From Forficula auricularia (lineage: Eukaryota; Arthropoda; Insecta; Dermaptera; Forficulidae): a stretch of DNA of 64,000 nt. The position numbers and the translations under genes are program-made. A model generated the notes under the pieces. The model was not told the DNA's origin. It saw only the letters and a list, made by a program, of their open reading frames with translations, and ran no database searches. This document shows, one piece after another, positions 10,351 through 20,699 of this stretch; within the stretch, counting starts at the first letter, position 1; the number at the start of each line of letters is the position of its first letter. Location of the stretch: NCBI GenBank assembly GCA_024734495.1, contig JALMQS010000128.1, forward strand, positions 24,587,860 to 24,651,859. Direction: 5' to 3'.

Positions 10351-10527
10351 ATTAAAAGTTCTACCAGTCCGTCTCTCTCCAGAGGAAATTTTATGCAAAT
10401 AAAAATAAAACTAAATGTTATTTTTCTTCAAAATATTGAATATTATCTCATTATTGGAATATAAGATAATAAAATTTAAAATAAAAAAAGAGAGAGAAAA
10501 ATACACAAGAGGAATTCAAATATTTAC

Positions 10528-10800
10528 CTTTTGGAAATATCCTCTTGGCAAGGATTTATCCTTTACTTGTCTGAAATAAATGAATCCATAAAAATATGCG
10601 GGATCTGCTTGCAAATATACTGGACATTTTTGATTATAATTTCTGTGGCAAGATAAAACATCATTTTTCCCAGGCGATTGTCTGATACGAACATGAAATT
10701 GGGTGTCACCCATACAACCCGAGTTCGAATCTGGGAAAGCCAAATAACAAATATTCGATTTCTCTTGTTCGGAAAGTTGAATATGGTCTGGATAAATTAT
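10528..10800 (-). CDS. DENND6: DENND6 exon 2
   Basis: 273 bp, phase 0 at both ends, encoding residues 58-148 ([10 protein letters not shown] to LPRGYFQK). The acceptor AG is the complement of 10801-10802 and the donor GT is the complement of 10526-10527. It is an ungapped continuation of exon 1 in the DENND6 family. Confidence 0.9.
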
Positions 10801-13028
10801 CTGAAATAATATCATCACACTAGTTTATATAGAAATCAAATTTATCTTATATTATTAAATGAGCAATTCTTAGAGTGTAAACCTGCTAACTCAAAACAAG
10901 GAAATTTTACAGGGCAGAGAAAAAACAAACAAAATTGAATATTGTTGTTATGGAAAATACTATTTTTCACATTTTTTTTCTACAACTTACAATCGTAATT
11001 TTAAGTAGCAATTTTACTTGCTGCATCTCTTTTTGTTTCGAACGGTATTAATATGTCATTTATGATAAAAAAATGGAGTTAGCAGGTTGACACTATAAGC
11101 CGACAATTTTTATCTGATCACTGCCCTATTTTGGTGCAATTGGGACCAGAATCTTTTTTCAACTCTTGGTTCAGTATCAATACGAGTCTGGTCCCAATTG
11201 CACCATAATAGGGGAGTGACCAGATATATATATAAATGTTAACGTTAGAAGAACGCGAAAGTTGAAACTTTTATCTGGTCACTGCCCTATTTTGGTGCAA
11301 TTGAGACCAGAATCTTTTTCAACTCTTGGTTCAGTATCAATACGAGTCTGGTCCCAATTGCACCATAATAGGGAGTGACCAGATATATATATAAATGTTA
11401 ACGTTAGAAGAACGCGAAAGTTGAAACTTTTTATCTGGTCACTGCCCTATTTTGGTGCAATTGGGACCAGACTCGTTTTGATACTAAACCAAGAGTTGAA
11501 AAAAGTTCTGGTCCCAATTGCACCAAAATAAAGCCAGTGACGAGATAAAAAGTTATAACTTTCGCGTTCATCTAAACTTAACATATGTTTATATGTTCTA
11601 AATAAAATTTATTATTGAATATCTGAACAAAATTCATCTGTTTTTGATTCCCCAAAGAATCAGAACCGAATCCTCGACTGTAGTAAGAAATTTATAATAT
11701 ATTTATATATAGAATCGGTTTCTCGAAAACGGCTATAACGATTTCTCTAAAAAAATTGGTGAACTTATCAAGTCTCATGAGTTATTAGTCGGGTATAAAA
11801 TTACCAACTCCGATTGAAATAAAGGAAGGGGGTGTAAATTAGTCATGTCGCAAAATAAATATTTTAATCGTTCATATCTCGTCTTCGGTAAGTCGCAGAG
11901 CCTTGAAATTTGAAACTTAAGCTATCTAGAGACTACAAGAAGTACCACAAGATTTTGGCTAAAATAGAAGTACCAGAAGTTAATGTTTACCTAGCCCCCC
12001 TGATTTTCGCAACCATAAATCCCAGAGCTACGAATTCGAAACTTAAGCTCGAAATAGGCTAGAAGGGGTACAGCAAGCTTTTGTGGATGTAAGCCACAAC
12101 ATCTGGCATAATTTTTGACGGCTGGCGTTTTTGTATATAAAATGTAAACCTTTTCTTTTTCTTGTAAAGGGCTGCCCCCCTCTGCGTGGAGCAATAAACA
12201 CAGTCAATTGAAATCGGAACACCGGAAGTTGACATTTACATGAAAGATTTTTCGTTTTTTTTTATTTTCTCAAAAACGTGACTAACGATTTTGTTTAAAA
12301 TTGGTGTACTTATCAAGTGTCATGAGTTATTAGTCGTGTATAAATTTTAATCCGATTGGAATAAAGGAAGGGGGTGTAAATTAGCCATGTCGTAATACAA
12401 ATATTTTAATCGTTGATATCTAGTCTTCGGTATGTCGCAGAGCCTTGAAATTTGAAACTTAAGCTATTTAGAGGCAAAAAGTTACCGAGAATCGCTCGGT
12501 GCTCCAGGCACTAAAGTTAATATATGAGAAAAAACCTATTAATCATTAAATAATATTGATTGTTTTTATAAATATAAATACTTAAGTACAACAAATCTTT
12601 TATAGAAAACAATCTTAAAACGTTTGTTTAAAATCCAAATTTTTCTGGAGAATTTCACCCTTATCAATGGAATATTAGAAATTTGTAAAAATAGTTGCTT
12701 TAAAAAAAGAATATATTAGAACATATTGGTTTATCCATTGACAAGGGGCAAATTCTCCCGAAACGTTTGGATTTAAATAAACGTTTTAAGATTGTTTTCT
12801 ATTGTATTTATTCATTAAAGGATATGTATTAATGAATGAGAAATGAATGTTTCATACCTCTAAAGCTTGTCCTAATTCGAGGTCGAAAGTGACAATACAG
12901 ATGCAATGGATCCAATTTGAAAAACGATCCCAAGGTAAAATTTTGTCCGAATTTTTTGCAGATTCCTCTTCATCTTCGTCAACAATCTCTCCTATATTTG
13001 TCGAATTTGTTATCGTCTGAGATTCCAT
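10528..13028 (-). CDS. DENND6: DENND6-type DENN-domain protein, N-terminal two exons (partial gene)
   Basis: Exon 1 (12858-13028, 57 codons) joins exon 2 (10528-10800, 91 codons) in phase 0 across a 2,057-bp intron. The join reads ...[10 protein letters not shown] then [20 protein letters not shown]..., as in the upstream DENN region of animal DENND6A/B. Further matching stretches are [31 protein letters not shown] and [12 protein letters not shown]. Members of this family act as exchange factors for Rab GTPases (Rab14 for human DENND6A) on endosomes. Exon 1 opens with an acidic low-complexity leader ([13 protein letters not shown]). Splice sites are consensus: donors GTATGA and GTAAAT on the minus strand, acceptor TTATTTCAG. 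Only about a quarter of the usual protein length is present. I could not find the next exon in 1-10527, so it is either in a very long intron and outside the window, or short and missed. The gene is divergent from CLPX. Confidence 0.9.
10869..11099 (+). mobile_element. MITE of the CTTAGAGTGTAAACC family, copy 1
   Basis: About 230 bp with termini CTTAGAGTGTAAACCTGC and (inverted) GCAGGTTGACACTATAAG. Copies 2 (27433-27676, inverted) and 3 (62887-63143) share the whole interior, including TTCGAACGGTATTAATATG. The outer 10 bp of the long terminus are missing here on the left. It lies in the DENND6 intron. Confidence 0.8.
11112..11547. repeat. three tandem hairpin units of about 160 bp
   Basis: Hairpins at 11112-11226, 11273-11395 and 11432-11547 each run from ATCTGGTCACTGCCCTA and TTTGGTGCAATTGGGACC to its own inverted complement. 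They are separated by a shared spacer containing AACGTTAGAAGAACGCGAAAG. Arms of about 40 bp are near-perfect. The third unit carries its internal segment in inverted orientation (gatactaaaccaagagttg versus caactcttggttcagtatc). Confidence 0.85.
11690..12514 (+). mobile_element. Helitron family B-like sequence with an internal direct repeat
   Basis: Two related blocks (about 11715-11930 and 12250-12475) share gtgtaaattag(t/c)catgtcg, tcttcggtaagtcgcagagc and ccttgaaatttgaaact. The 3' edge has the family B hairpin ACCGAGAATCGCTCGGT followed by CCAGGCACTAA, like the ends at 58505 and 49861. The 3' CTAA is followed by A rather than T, so the end is either decayed or misplaced by a few bases. Confidence 0.5.
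12600..12812. repeat. foldback of a CCCGAAACGTTTGG repeat
   Basis: aaaacaatcttaaaacgttt near the left is complementary to aaacgttttaagattgtttt at the right. The apex region carries ttgacaaggggcaaattctc followed by ccgaaacg. Related single copies lie at about 19420-19660, 27000-27135 and 53080-53135. This is a non-coding dispersed repeat. Confidence 0.65.
12858..13028 (-). CDS. DENND6: DENND6 exon 1 with start codon
   Basis: 171 bp, starting at ATG (complement of 13026-13028) and ending at donor GTATGA. It encodes residues 1-57: [20 protein letters not shown], then an acidic run, then [20 protein letters not shown]. The last part matches the conserved opening of the DENND6 upstream DENN module. 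No 5' UTR intron can be judged. Confidence 0.9.
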
Positions 13029-13148
13029 TTTGTTTATTAAATAAAAGGATTAATAAATCCCATACATTGCTCTGTTCCTTTGATCTCTTTACTTTGTTGT
13101 ATTCATTCGTCTTTCTTTAGACAACTTTCGCCAATGGAGGTAAATTTA

Positions 13149-13300
13149 AAAAGTTATTCACAAAAAGAAACAAAGAGGTTGTCCTTTGCTTGATGCAAAT
13201 AAACATACACACATATATATCGAAATTATATATCTGTATATATATTATTTATTTGTTTGAGATCAATAGTTTTGAAGACTTGGTCTTCATCATCAGTCTT
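13149..13300 (-). repeat. short interspersed repeat with a hammerhead-like core
   Basis: Read on the minus strand, this is CTGATGAT (13289-13296), stem GAAGAC-CAA-GTCTTC, then AAAAC, then an AT-rich body, then tgtttatttgcatcaag, caaaggacaacctctttgtt and tctttttgtga. The same 135-150-bp unit occurs at 51317-51452 (plus). It is disrupted at 20905-22110 and partial near 27899-27960 and 17690-17765. Confidence 0.65.
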
Positions 13301-13556
13301 TTTTTTTAATATAAATATTATTCATGGAGTCAATACCGTATGGATATTGAAAATTTTCGATCTTTACTTATCTAGGACCCAGTTAAAATTAAAATTAAAA
13401 AATTAAAATTTTTTTTTAACTGGCTCCTAGCTAAGTAAAGATAGAAAATTTTTATATCCATACAGTATTGACTCCATGAATAATGTTTATAATTAAAAAA
13501 AAAGACGATGATGAAGACCAAGTCTTCGAAACTATATAGTCTCAAACAAATAAATT
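13247..13556. repeat. 310-bp palindrome whose arms each carry the hammerhead-like core
   Basis: tatttatttgtttgaga at the left is complementary to tctcaaacaaataaat at the right. Arms of about 145 bp include catggagtcaata in both orientations, closing on a short poly-A/T loop near 13400. The two ribozyme-like cores face outward at 13269-13296 and 13505-13545. Confidence 0.8.
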
Positions 13557-13571
13557 ATATATATATATATA

Positions 13572-13862
13572 CTAGCTTCGGCGGCCCTCTTGCTAGCCAG
13601 GGGGCACGCCCCTTGGACCGCAACCCACTAACCCTACCCTCACACCTCACTCACACTCAGCACCCCAACTCCCGCCCCCCACACCACCACCCTGCACCCA
13701 CCCCCGTGCCCCCAATCCCCGCCCCCACACAACCACCCCACCCCACTACGCCTCTGAACCCTCACATGAACCCCCCACTCCACCCTCTTCTCTCCACGCC
13801 TAGGCTCCTGAACCCCACCCCTGCTACGCCCCCGGACACTCATACCACCCTGCACCCCATAC
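13572..13862 (-). mobile_element. Helitron family A fragment, 3' end
   Basis: On the minus strand it ends ...GGGCCGCCGAAGCTAG followed by T, with a GC hairpin just before CTAG. This is the rule for Helitron 3' ends (CTRR, insertion between A and T). Inside is the C-rich (minus: G-rich) low-complexity body. The 5' part is missing: sequence changes near 13862. The Pro- or Gly-rich open frames here are low-complexity artefacts. Confidence 0.7.
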
Positions 13863-13880
13863 CCTAACTCACTTCGTGTG

Positions 13881-13980
13881 TCTTCTGCTGGAATTATAAA
13901 TTTTATTTATTTATAACGGCTTTGCCCTCGAAACTATAGTCTCGTTATAAATAAATAAAATTTATAATTCCAGCAGAAGA
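13881..13980. repeat. 100-bp hairpin (tcttctgctggaattataaa)
   Basis: The arms tcttctgctggaattataaa and tttataattccagcagaaga are exact complements. The loop contains tcgaaactatagtctc, a piece of the hammerhead-like repeat. The arm sequence recurs near 36197-36210 and 42674-42700. Confidence 0.75.
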
Positions 13981-14141
13981 TCGCACTCTTTACTCTTCAA
14001 TATATAAAAATTCTGCTACTCTCGGCACAAAAACTTTCAATTTGAAATATTTTTATTAAAGGCCATAGGGATATTAAACATACTGAATCGGCCCCGAAAA
14101 GATAATTTAATGATACTTAGTGATGAATATGTAGGTACTAA

Positions 14142-15200
14142 TCTATATATATATAAAATTAAGGTTTTGTCTTTACATTGCTCCAAATCACGCCAAATTT
14201 TGGTTGCACACGTTTCAAGCAAAGTTATGAACGAAAACATCCTCAACAAAATTTCTGTCTGTATATATGCCTGTTTCCGTCGTTTCCGAAAAGTTGCTCA
14301 CGATTCACGTAAAAACGGCTGAAGGGATTATTATGAAATTTCATATTTATATCAGATGTCTTCTAACTTACTGTTTTAGCTATATAACGTTTTGATATTT
14401 TGACCCCAGAAGGGGGTTTGGGGGGCGCACGAATGAATATTAATAAATAACTCCTAAGCTATTAACCCTACGGCAAATTTTATAATAAACAAAATTGTAG
14501 AGGATGTGATTTCCTACAACTTTTGTTTAAAAAAATTTCCCCAAAAAACCACCCAAAAAGGGGGAGGGTGAAAAAATGTAAATTCTTGCCCTTGGAGCAA
14601 ACTCAACCAAATTTTGTATACATAATCTCTGGGCCTCTAGAGAGCTAGAAATGCAAAAACTAACCACCCAAAATGGGAGGAGGCTCAAAAAATGAAAATT
14701 CTTTCTCTTGGGCCAAACTCAACCAAATTTTGTATACATAATCTGTGGGTCACTAGAAGCCTAGAAATGCAAAAACTGGGTGCAGAGGGTGGGTGCGGGG
14801 GTGGAATGGGGGGTGGGGTGAGGAGTGAGCCGGAGTATGGTGGGGGTGCAGGGGGTGGTGCGGGGTGGAGTCCAGGGGGCATAGCGGGGGTGGGGTCCAG
14901 GAGGCTAGGCGGGGGTGTGGTGCGCAGGGTTGGAGGGCACGGGGTAGGGTCCGGGGTGGATGGGGTACGGGGTCCGAGGTGGGTGGGGTGCGGGTGGTTG
15001 TGTGGGGACGGGGGCGGGGGTGCTGGAGGGGTTTTGGGGGTGGGGTGTTAGTGGGTTAGGGTGCGGAATGGAGTGTTGGGGTGGTGGTGGGGTGGGTGTG
15101 GGTGTTGGGCATGGTGCGGGGGTGAGGGGGGCGGGGCGGGGTCAGGGTGCGTGCCCCCTGGCTAGCAAGAGAGGCCGCCGAAGGCGGGCCTTGCAGCTAG
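14142..15200 (+). mobile_element. non-autonomous Helitron, family A, complete
   Basis: The 5' end TCTATATATATATAAAATTA follows A14141. The 3' end has the hairpin GCCGCCGAAGGCGGGC then CTTGCAGCTAG at 15200, followed by T15201. Insertion between A and T with no target duplication is the Helitron mode. The empty site gtaggtactaataaaataat is preserved in the opposite foldback arm (complement of about 16200-16225). The body carries the direct repeat 'aactcaaccaaattttgtat' (near 14605 and 14722) and a G-rich tract 14780-15150. No Rep/helicase ORF is present; the Gly-rich frames are low complexity. Confidence 0.9.
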
Positions 15201-15413
15201 TAAAATAATAAGATCCTGAAAGTTTCAGATTCCTAACTCAATTGGTTTTTGAGAAAAAGCAAAATATGTAAAAAACAGAAAAAATTTTTTCTCAGGATCG
15301 ACTTGACCGATTGATCTAAATTTTTAATATGTTTTGGGACTGATAATAGCTTCTAGAAAAAAAATTATAAGCTATACCGGTTTATAATATCCTTGAAAAA
15401 AAAAAATTTTTAA

Positions 15414-15618
15414 GGACGTTCTTTCGCGACAATCCACACAAAAAGTTTTAGCCTCCTAAACATTCTATAAATATGAACGGAACTAAAATTTTAGGTTGTG
15501 TTTTTTTAACGTGACTGTACCACTCACACAACAAAATCTCTATATGTATTATGATTTTAATGACTTATATTCAAGTTTCAAAAACTTCTTAAAATTTTGC
15601 ATTTGTGAAAGAACTACC
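15414..15618 (+). mobile_element. TTAA-flanked MITE, GGTAGTTCTTTC family, short copy
   Basis: Flanked by TTAA on both sides (15410-15413 and 15619-15622). Termini are GGACGTTCTTTCGCGAC and (inverted) GAAAGAACTACC. It is internally deleted relative to the 550-bp copy at 42490-43039, with which it shares tccacacaaaaagttttagc and gacttatattc. A TTAA target is typical of piggyBac-type elements. Confidence 0.75.
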
Positions 15619-15837
15619 TTAAATAATCAAATGAAAGTTAAAACATATAAAAAAAAAAAAAAAAATCGTTTTTATTTTTTTCAGCTCTGGCAATACCTTT
15701 TTTCAATATTTGAAAAGGTACTATAGTATATTATAGGGAAATAGATAAGGTTTGAAAAAAAAAATAGGTTCATAATTGTGCCAAAATATTGTATCATGGT
15801 TAAAAATTGAAATTAAAAGAAAAACAATTTTTTTTTC

Positions 15838-16026
15838 AAGGATCTAATTAACCTAAAAAAAAAAATGAAAAAAAAACGGGACCAATCGGGCACGAGACTG
15901 AACAATGCAAAAAAAATAATCCAAATCGGTCCACATGGTAAAGAGAAATAAATGAACAAACATAAAAAAAAAACAGACATTCCGTTGAATTGATAACCTC
16001 CTCCTTTTTTTTCAAAGTCGGTTAAT
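15838..16026 (-). repeat. fragment of the 'AACCGACTTC...GGAGGAGGTT' repeat
   Basis: It contains aaaacgggaccaatcgg, a central at-rich part, then aacctcctcctttttttt and aagtcggttaat. The same sequence occurs at both ends of the foldback 51930-53480. It is a dispersed repeat end that I recognise from other insect genomes. Confidence 0.6.
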
Positions 16027-16726
16027 AAAGCTCATAATTTTTTTCTCTAAAATCTATTATAAGTCCCCAAAACATATTAAAAATTTAGATCAATCGGTTC
16101 GGTCAATCCTGAGAAATTATTTTTTTCTGTTTTTTACATATTTTTCTTTTTCTCAATAACCAATTGAGTTAGGGATCTGAAACTTTTCTGGATCTTATTA
16201 TTTTATTAGTACCTACATATTCCCTAAGTATCATTAAATTATCTTTCGGGGGCCGATTCAGTATGCTTATACCCCTATGCTCTTTCGTCTATTTCAAATA
16301 CTCCTCTAAAGAAAAATTAACTTTAAAATATTTATAGAAAAAGGATCATTAAAAAAATCATTCAAATCAAAGGAATGTGCGTCATATGACTTGCACTTAA
16401 CACCCACCACCTGATTTTTTTTTAAATTAATATATTGATACAAGAAGTTGTACCAACAAGGTACAACCTCTGTGGTCCGGAGGTCTGGAGTGGACCCTTG
16501 CATCTTGAAAAGAAGAAGAAATCTCAGGGATTGATTAGGACGTGTTGGTATCTCTAGATGAGGGACTTTTTGACTTGTTTTGAAGTTTTTCTAAATATTT
16601 TTTTTTTCGTTTAAGTAATGATTATTTTTATTTAAAATAATATATTTTCAAAATGGAAACTAGTTAGGGATCAAATATCTTTTGTTGGAGGTTCTTAAAT
16701 GTTTTAATTTAGTCTTAGATGGTCAG

Positions 16727-17476
16727 TAGGGTGGAGCGAAAAAGCCCCCCTCCCAAAAAAAAAAAAATTGCTCAATTTATTAGGCTGTATGCGGAAAAGT
16801 TTCTACCTATAAGTGTAATCATGTGTGTGAAATTTGAACTTCCTACGATGCAATCTTAAGGTGCCCCTTTGACACCACGAAAATTTGGGACTTTTTTCAG
16901 ATTTTTGCTTATAACTCAAAAACCATAGGTCCTACAGAAAATCTTACTATTACCAAAATGAAAGAGCATAGAATTTCACATTCAATGACCTACTGAAAAG
17001 TTAAAATCAGTTTGGCTCGTTTAGCCACAATCGATCGCCAATAATAGGCAAGTTTTACCAACTTTGCGTAAAAGTGAATTATTCTCATTATGTGATCACA
17101 AGAAACCACTTTTCGAATTTTGGTGCTGACCCCCATAATAGTTGCCAATTGGCTAAAAAATGAGATTGGCAAAGTTTCATCTTAATTGGACAACGGTAAC
17201 CCGTGCCGCAATAAGGTCGGATCATGTCCTGTCTTGGAAAATTCTGAATATCTTCAAATCTAAAAGTTTTAACAAAAAAGTAGCTCAAGTAAAACTTCAA
17301 GACAACAAAATTTCTTAGAAAAAGAGACGAGAATCAAGTTTCTAGGATGAATGGTTTTCATTTTATGAATGAAAAACTGCATGGCACTTTTGTATTATAA
17401 ATAGACTTTTTATTAGGCAATTTTTCCGCATACGCCTGTTTCAAATTTTTGATTTTAGTTTTTTCACTCCACCCTA
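16727..17476. mobile_element. hAT-like non-autonomous transposon, 750 bp, 8-bp target duplication
   Basis: Termini TAGGGTGGAGCGAAAAA and (inverted) TTTTTTCACTCCACCCTA match those of the element at 5052-9879. An exact 8-bp direct repeat ATGGTCAG flanks it (16719-16726 and 17477-17484). The interior is not palindromic and has no long open frame. Confidence 0.85.
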
Positions 17477-17484
17477 ATGGTCAG

Positions 17485-19750
17485 CATTTATAAAAAAGAG
17501 CTTGAGAACCGCAATTATAGATAATTTGGCTTACAAGTCAGAAGGGCTGTCACTCCACTCTAGCTCATCTAAACACCTTATTCATTGGAAAATTTCATTA
17601 ACGAGTGATTCATTATTTAAACATTTTTTTAAATATTTTTTTATTATTTTTATTTATTTATTTTTTTAAATATAAACTTTCAATAAAGAGAAATCAAAGA
17701 TATTATCCTCTTCGTGGTGCAATAAGCATATACATATAAATATATAACGTGTATTTATTTATTTAGCTTATGACAATACAAAGCATACATGTACAATATA
17801 GGAAAAACCATTTAAAAAAAAAGAAAAAAAATATTAAAATAGGAGTATATAGGACGGAACCCCGAACATAGCCTAACGTCCAATACGTTTATATATTCTA
17901 TCACGCTTGGAGTAGTAGAGCATGAAAAATGGTATATTTTATCAGTTATTTCTCATGGGTTCAAATACTCGATTGTATATAGATAACTTGTTTAATTGTT
18001 ATAAAAGTTGGCCATATAACAAACGATGTTAAGCAAAATTAAATTATAAAATTTTCAATCTAAAAATCAAATTATCTGAAATCTACTTTGAAAAGAGTCT
18101 TATAATAAAAAGAGAGTATTTATTTTTTTAGGGGACCAAAATATTAAATATAAGAGAGGGGCAGATGTATAGTAAAGTTATGTGGATGGCCACATCAGTC
18201 TATCCTATACTTCTAAAGCGCATTTGTGATATAGGTACAGACACAGGCAAAAATTCCTTTAGTAGCCTCCCTGGACCCACATCCGCCTAACTCCCCACCC
18301 CTGGACCCCGAACGCCCTGGATTCCAACCCCCACCCCCTGGGGGGACGGATATAGATAGTTACAAACAAACAGAGACAGGCACAAATGCCCTTTAGTAGT
18401 ATGTGATAGGAGAGGCCAGGGCCGGTATGACCTTTTGCGGGGCCGGGTTCAAAAATTTTTCGGGGCCTGAATACACATTCAAATCCTACACTTAAATTTT
18501 ACAACGAGGAATTATTTATTTACAAATGCTCTTACATATTATATATTTTTTATAAGATGAATATTAAATAATAATCCTTGCCACGCGTCGAGAGATTGAC
18601 TAACGCTCAGCATCGAAGACCGTAGCAATGCAATAGCCTGATGCGTTTTTGTTTAAAACATATGAGCCACAAGACGGCAAATGACACACAACCACTAAGA
18701 AATGGTAGTCGTTGCTATCCCCTCAGTTCCTATGCTAATTGGTAGAAGCTGCGACTCGTCGACAGACTTCCAAAAATTGGGGAGTCTTATCTCTATTTTT
18801 TAAGCAGTTTTTTAAACAAATCCAAGTACCTAATATTTTTTCGCATCCATAATTCGCTTGCAAGTGCCAAAAAATTCAACGAAAATAAAAAAATTTGTAA
18901 TCATGTATGACTTTTTGCAAAAAACTATTGATGTAGTTTAATTTCTCTGAAAGCGTCTGGATTTTTTTTATCTAAATTAGTTTTTAGGATATGAGGATTT
19001 TATGGAGTTTGCTGAATTTTGATGATTTTTGTCGCTCATTTAAACTGAATAATCGCTACTAAAAAAATATCTTGAATCTGTTAATGGTATCATCATACGG
19101 TAAAAAGTTAATCAAAATCGGTTTTTGTTAATTGGGTATTTTCGTAGACCGCGGGGTCTCTCAAAAAGGAGGGGGTTGGTTCCGGTGAACGACTGACCAT
19201 GCGCCTTGCGCCGTCCCCTGGGGGAAGAAACCCTAAACTACAGTTTATATGAATCAGGGAGTATAATATGAATTGTAGTTCTTCTTTCTGAAGAGGTAGT
19301 GTAGAATTCGAAATTTGGGAAGTTGCGACGAAAAAAAATAACAATTTATAAAATCCATATCTTAATGATTGATGTATATTATAAATCTATTTATTTAAAT
19401 TAATACAAAACTTTTATAAAAATCATTGTGAAAACGTTTATTCGAAGTCTAAACCCTTCGGAAGAAATTCTGCCTTTATCAACAGAAATTTTAACAAATT
19501 TGAAACAAAAAAAATAGTTTCTATAAGAAAGAAATATAAATATTATTTTATAATTCATTTTTAAAACATCTATTTCTTCAAATTTGCTAAAAATTTCCAT
19601 TTATAAGGAAGAATTTATTCTCGCGGGATGGACTGATTGAAATAAACTTTTTCAGATTGATTTTTATAAAATATTCGTATTTATTCCCAAAAAAAATTAA
19701 TAAAATTAGTTCAAGATACTTTTATTTACCTATTTTGAAACTTTATTTAT
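17485..19750. other. intergenic, repeat fragments only
   Basis: Contents: a decayed piece of the hammerhead-like repeat (about 17690-17765); a block with gtggatggccacatcag (about 18175-18400) also found at 44440, 47815, 48195 and (inverted) 51290; a repeat start with gggccggtatgacc near 18420; and a CCGAAACG-type repeat near 19420-19660. No host exon recognised. Confidence 0.5.
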
Positions 19751-19887
19751 AATTATTAAAGTTGTTATAGGGAAATATAAGGACTATATTTTTTACGCAG
19801 ATAATTTATATTTTATTGCCAATGTTTCGTCTTCAGGGCTCTAAAAAATGATAAGGCCTTATTTCCCTATAACAACTTTAATAATTT
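19751..19887. repeat. hairpin with CCTGAAGACGAAACATTGG in the loop side
   Basis: aattattaaagttgttatag and aagttgttatagggaaat are complementary to atttccctataacaacttta and ataattt at the right. On the minus strand the loop reads ccctgaagacgaaacattgg, a motif class also seen in other hairpins of this window (9897-10350, 39293-39568). Confidence 0.7.
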
Positions 19888-20613
19888 AATCGATGGACAT
19901 AACTAATCCAAATAAAAAAGAACTTTATTTATAAGTAAATTTTAATTTTGTTAAGGGAGAATGGCTTGGGTTCTTGGTCAGACATTTAAATAAAGTAAAG
20001 AAAATTTTTTTAGGAACTTTTTAAAATTTAAAATATAAAATACTTTATGTGAAACCTACTATTTTATATATTTTAAAAAGTGTAAAAAAATTTTCAAAAA
20101 TTTTCTTAACATTTTAAATTTACTATCTATGTTCTATAAAGAGGGAGAATAAAATGAGCTTCTTTCAGTTTCTATCTCTCTGACATCCAACCACAATTAA
20201 ATTCACAGTAAACTAAACAATCACTAATAAATTTATGGGTTCTTGAATAATTTTTAAATTCTCTTTTTACGTTCATTTCTCACTTCTAATATGCTTCTTA
20301 ATTAATTCTATTAAAAGTAAGTAACATCAAATTAGTTTGTTTTTATTTGATATATAATGTAATATAATATGTGTATCTTATTAAATTACGAATCCGAACA
20401 ATTGATATATTCTTTGCTTTGAAAATTTGAACTCTGCATTGTTCTTTGATCTTGTGTTTGCCCAACATTAAATACGGTTCGAAATTTTATTCCAATTGAC
20501 ATTTGGCCTCTATTCCATTATTTTTCCCAGACATTCATTTTATTTCAACATCTTTTAATACCAAATTCTTATTGCTCGAATTAAAATTATTTCTTATTTG
20601 ATTTCCAAATCTC

Positions 20614-20621
20614 TGACGTCA
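20614..20621. promoter_or_regulatory. CRE-like palindrome upstream of CLPX
   Basis: TGACGTCA lies 79 bases before the CLPX start codon. A splice-acceptor-like tttatgtttcag ends at 20681, so this may instead lie in a 5' UTR intron. The call rests on the octamer alone. Confidence 0.2.
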
Positions 20622-20699
20622 CCCTGATAAATTTTAAAAATATCAATAAAATTATATAATTATTGAAAATTTATGTTTCAGGCAGAGAATCTGATTAAA

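Larger units (their letters stand above)
14040..16296. mobile_element. foldback element interrupted by a Helitron
   Basis: The left arm (14040-14141 joined to 15201-15382) is the reverse complement of the right arm (about 16030-16296). Shared blocks include catactgaatcggcccc, gataatttaatgatacttag, aaaataataagatcc and tttttgagaaaaag. The interior holds a TTAA MITE (15414-15618) and a fragment of a second repeat (15838-16026). No coding capacity was seen. Confidence 0.8.

Noticed and set aside
13508..13867. 119-codon Pro/His-rich open frame
   Set aside because: It crosses the border between a palindrome and a Helitron fragment and translates C-rich low complexity.
14692..15208. Long overlapping Gly/Val-rich open frames
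   Set aside because: They translate the G-rich low-complexity tract of a Helitron in every frame; no domain, and the same tract recurs in other Helitron copies.
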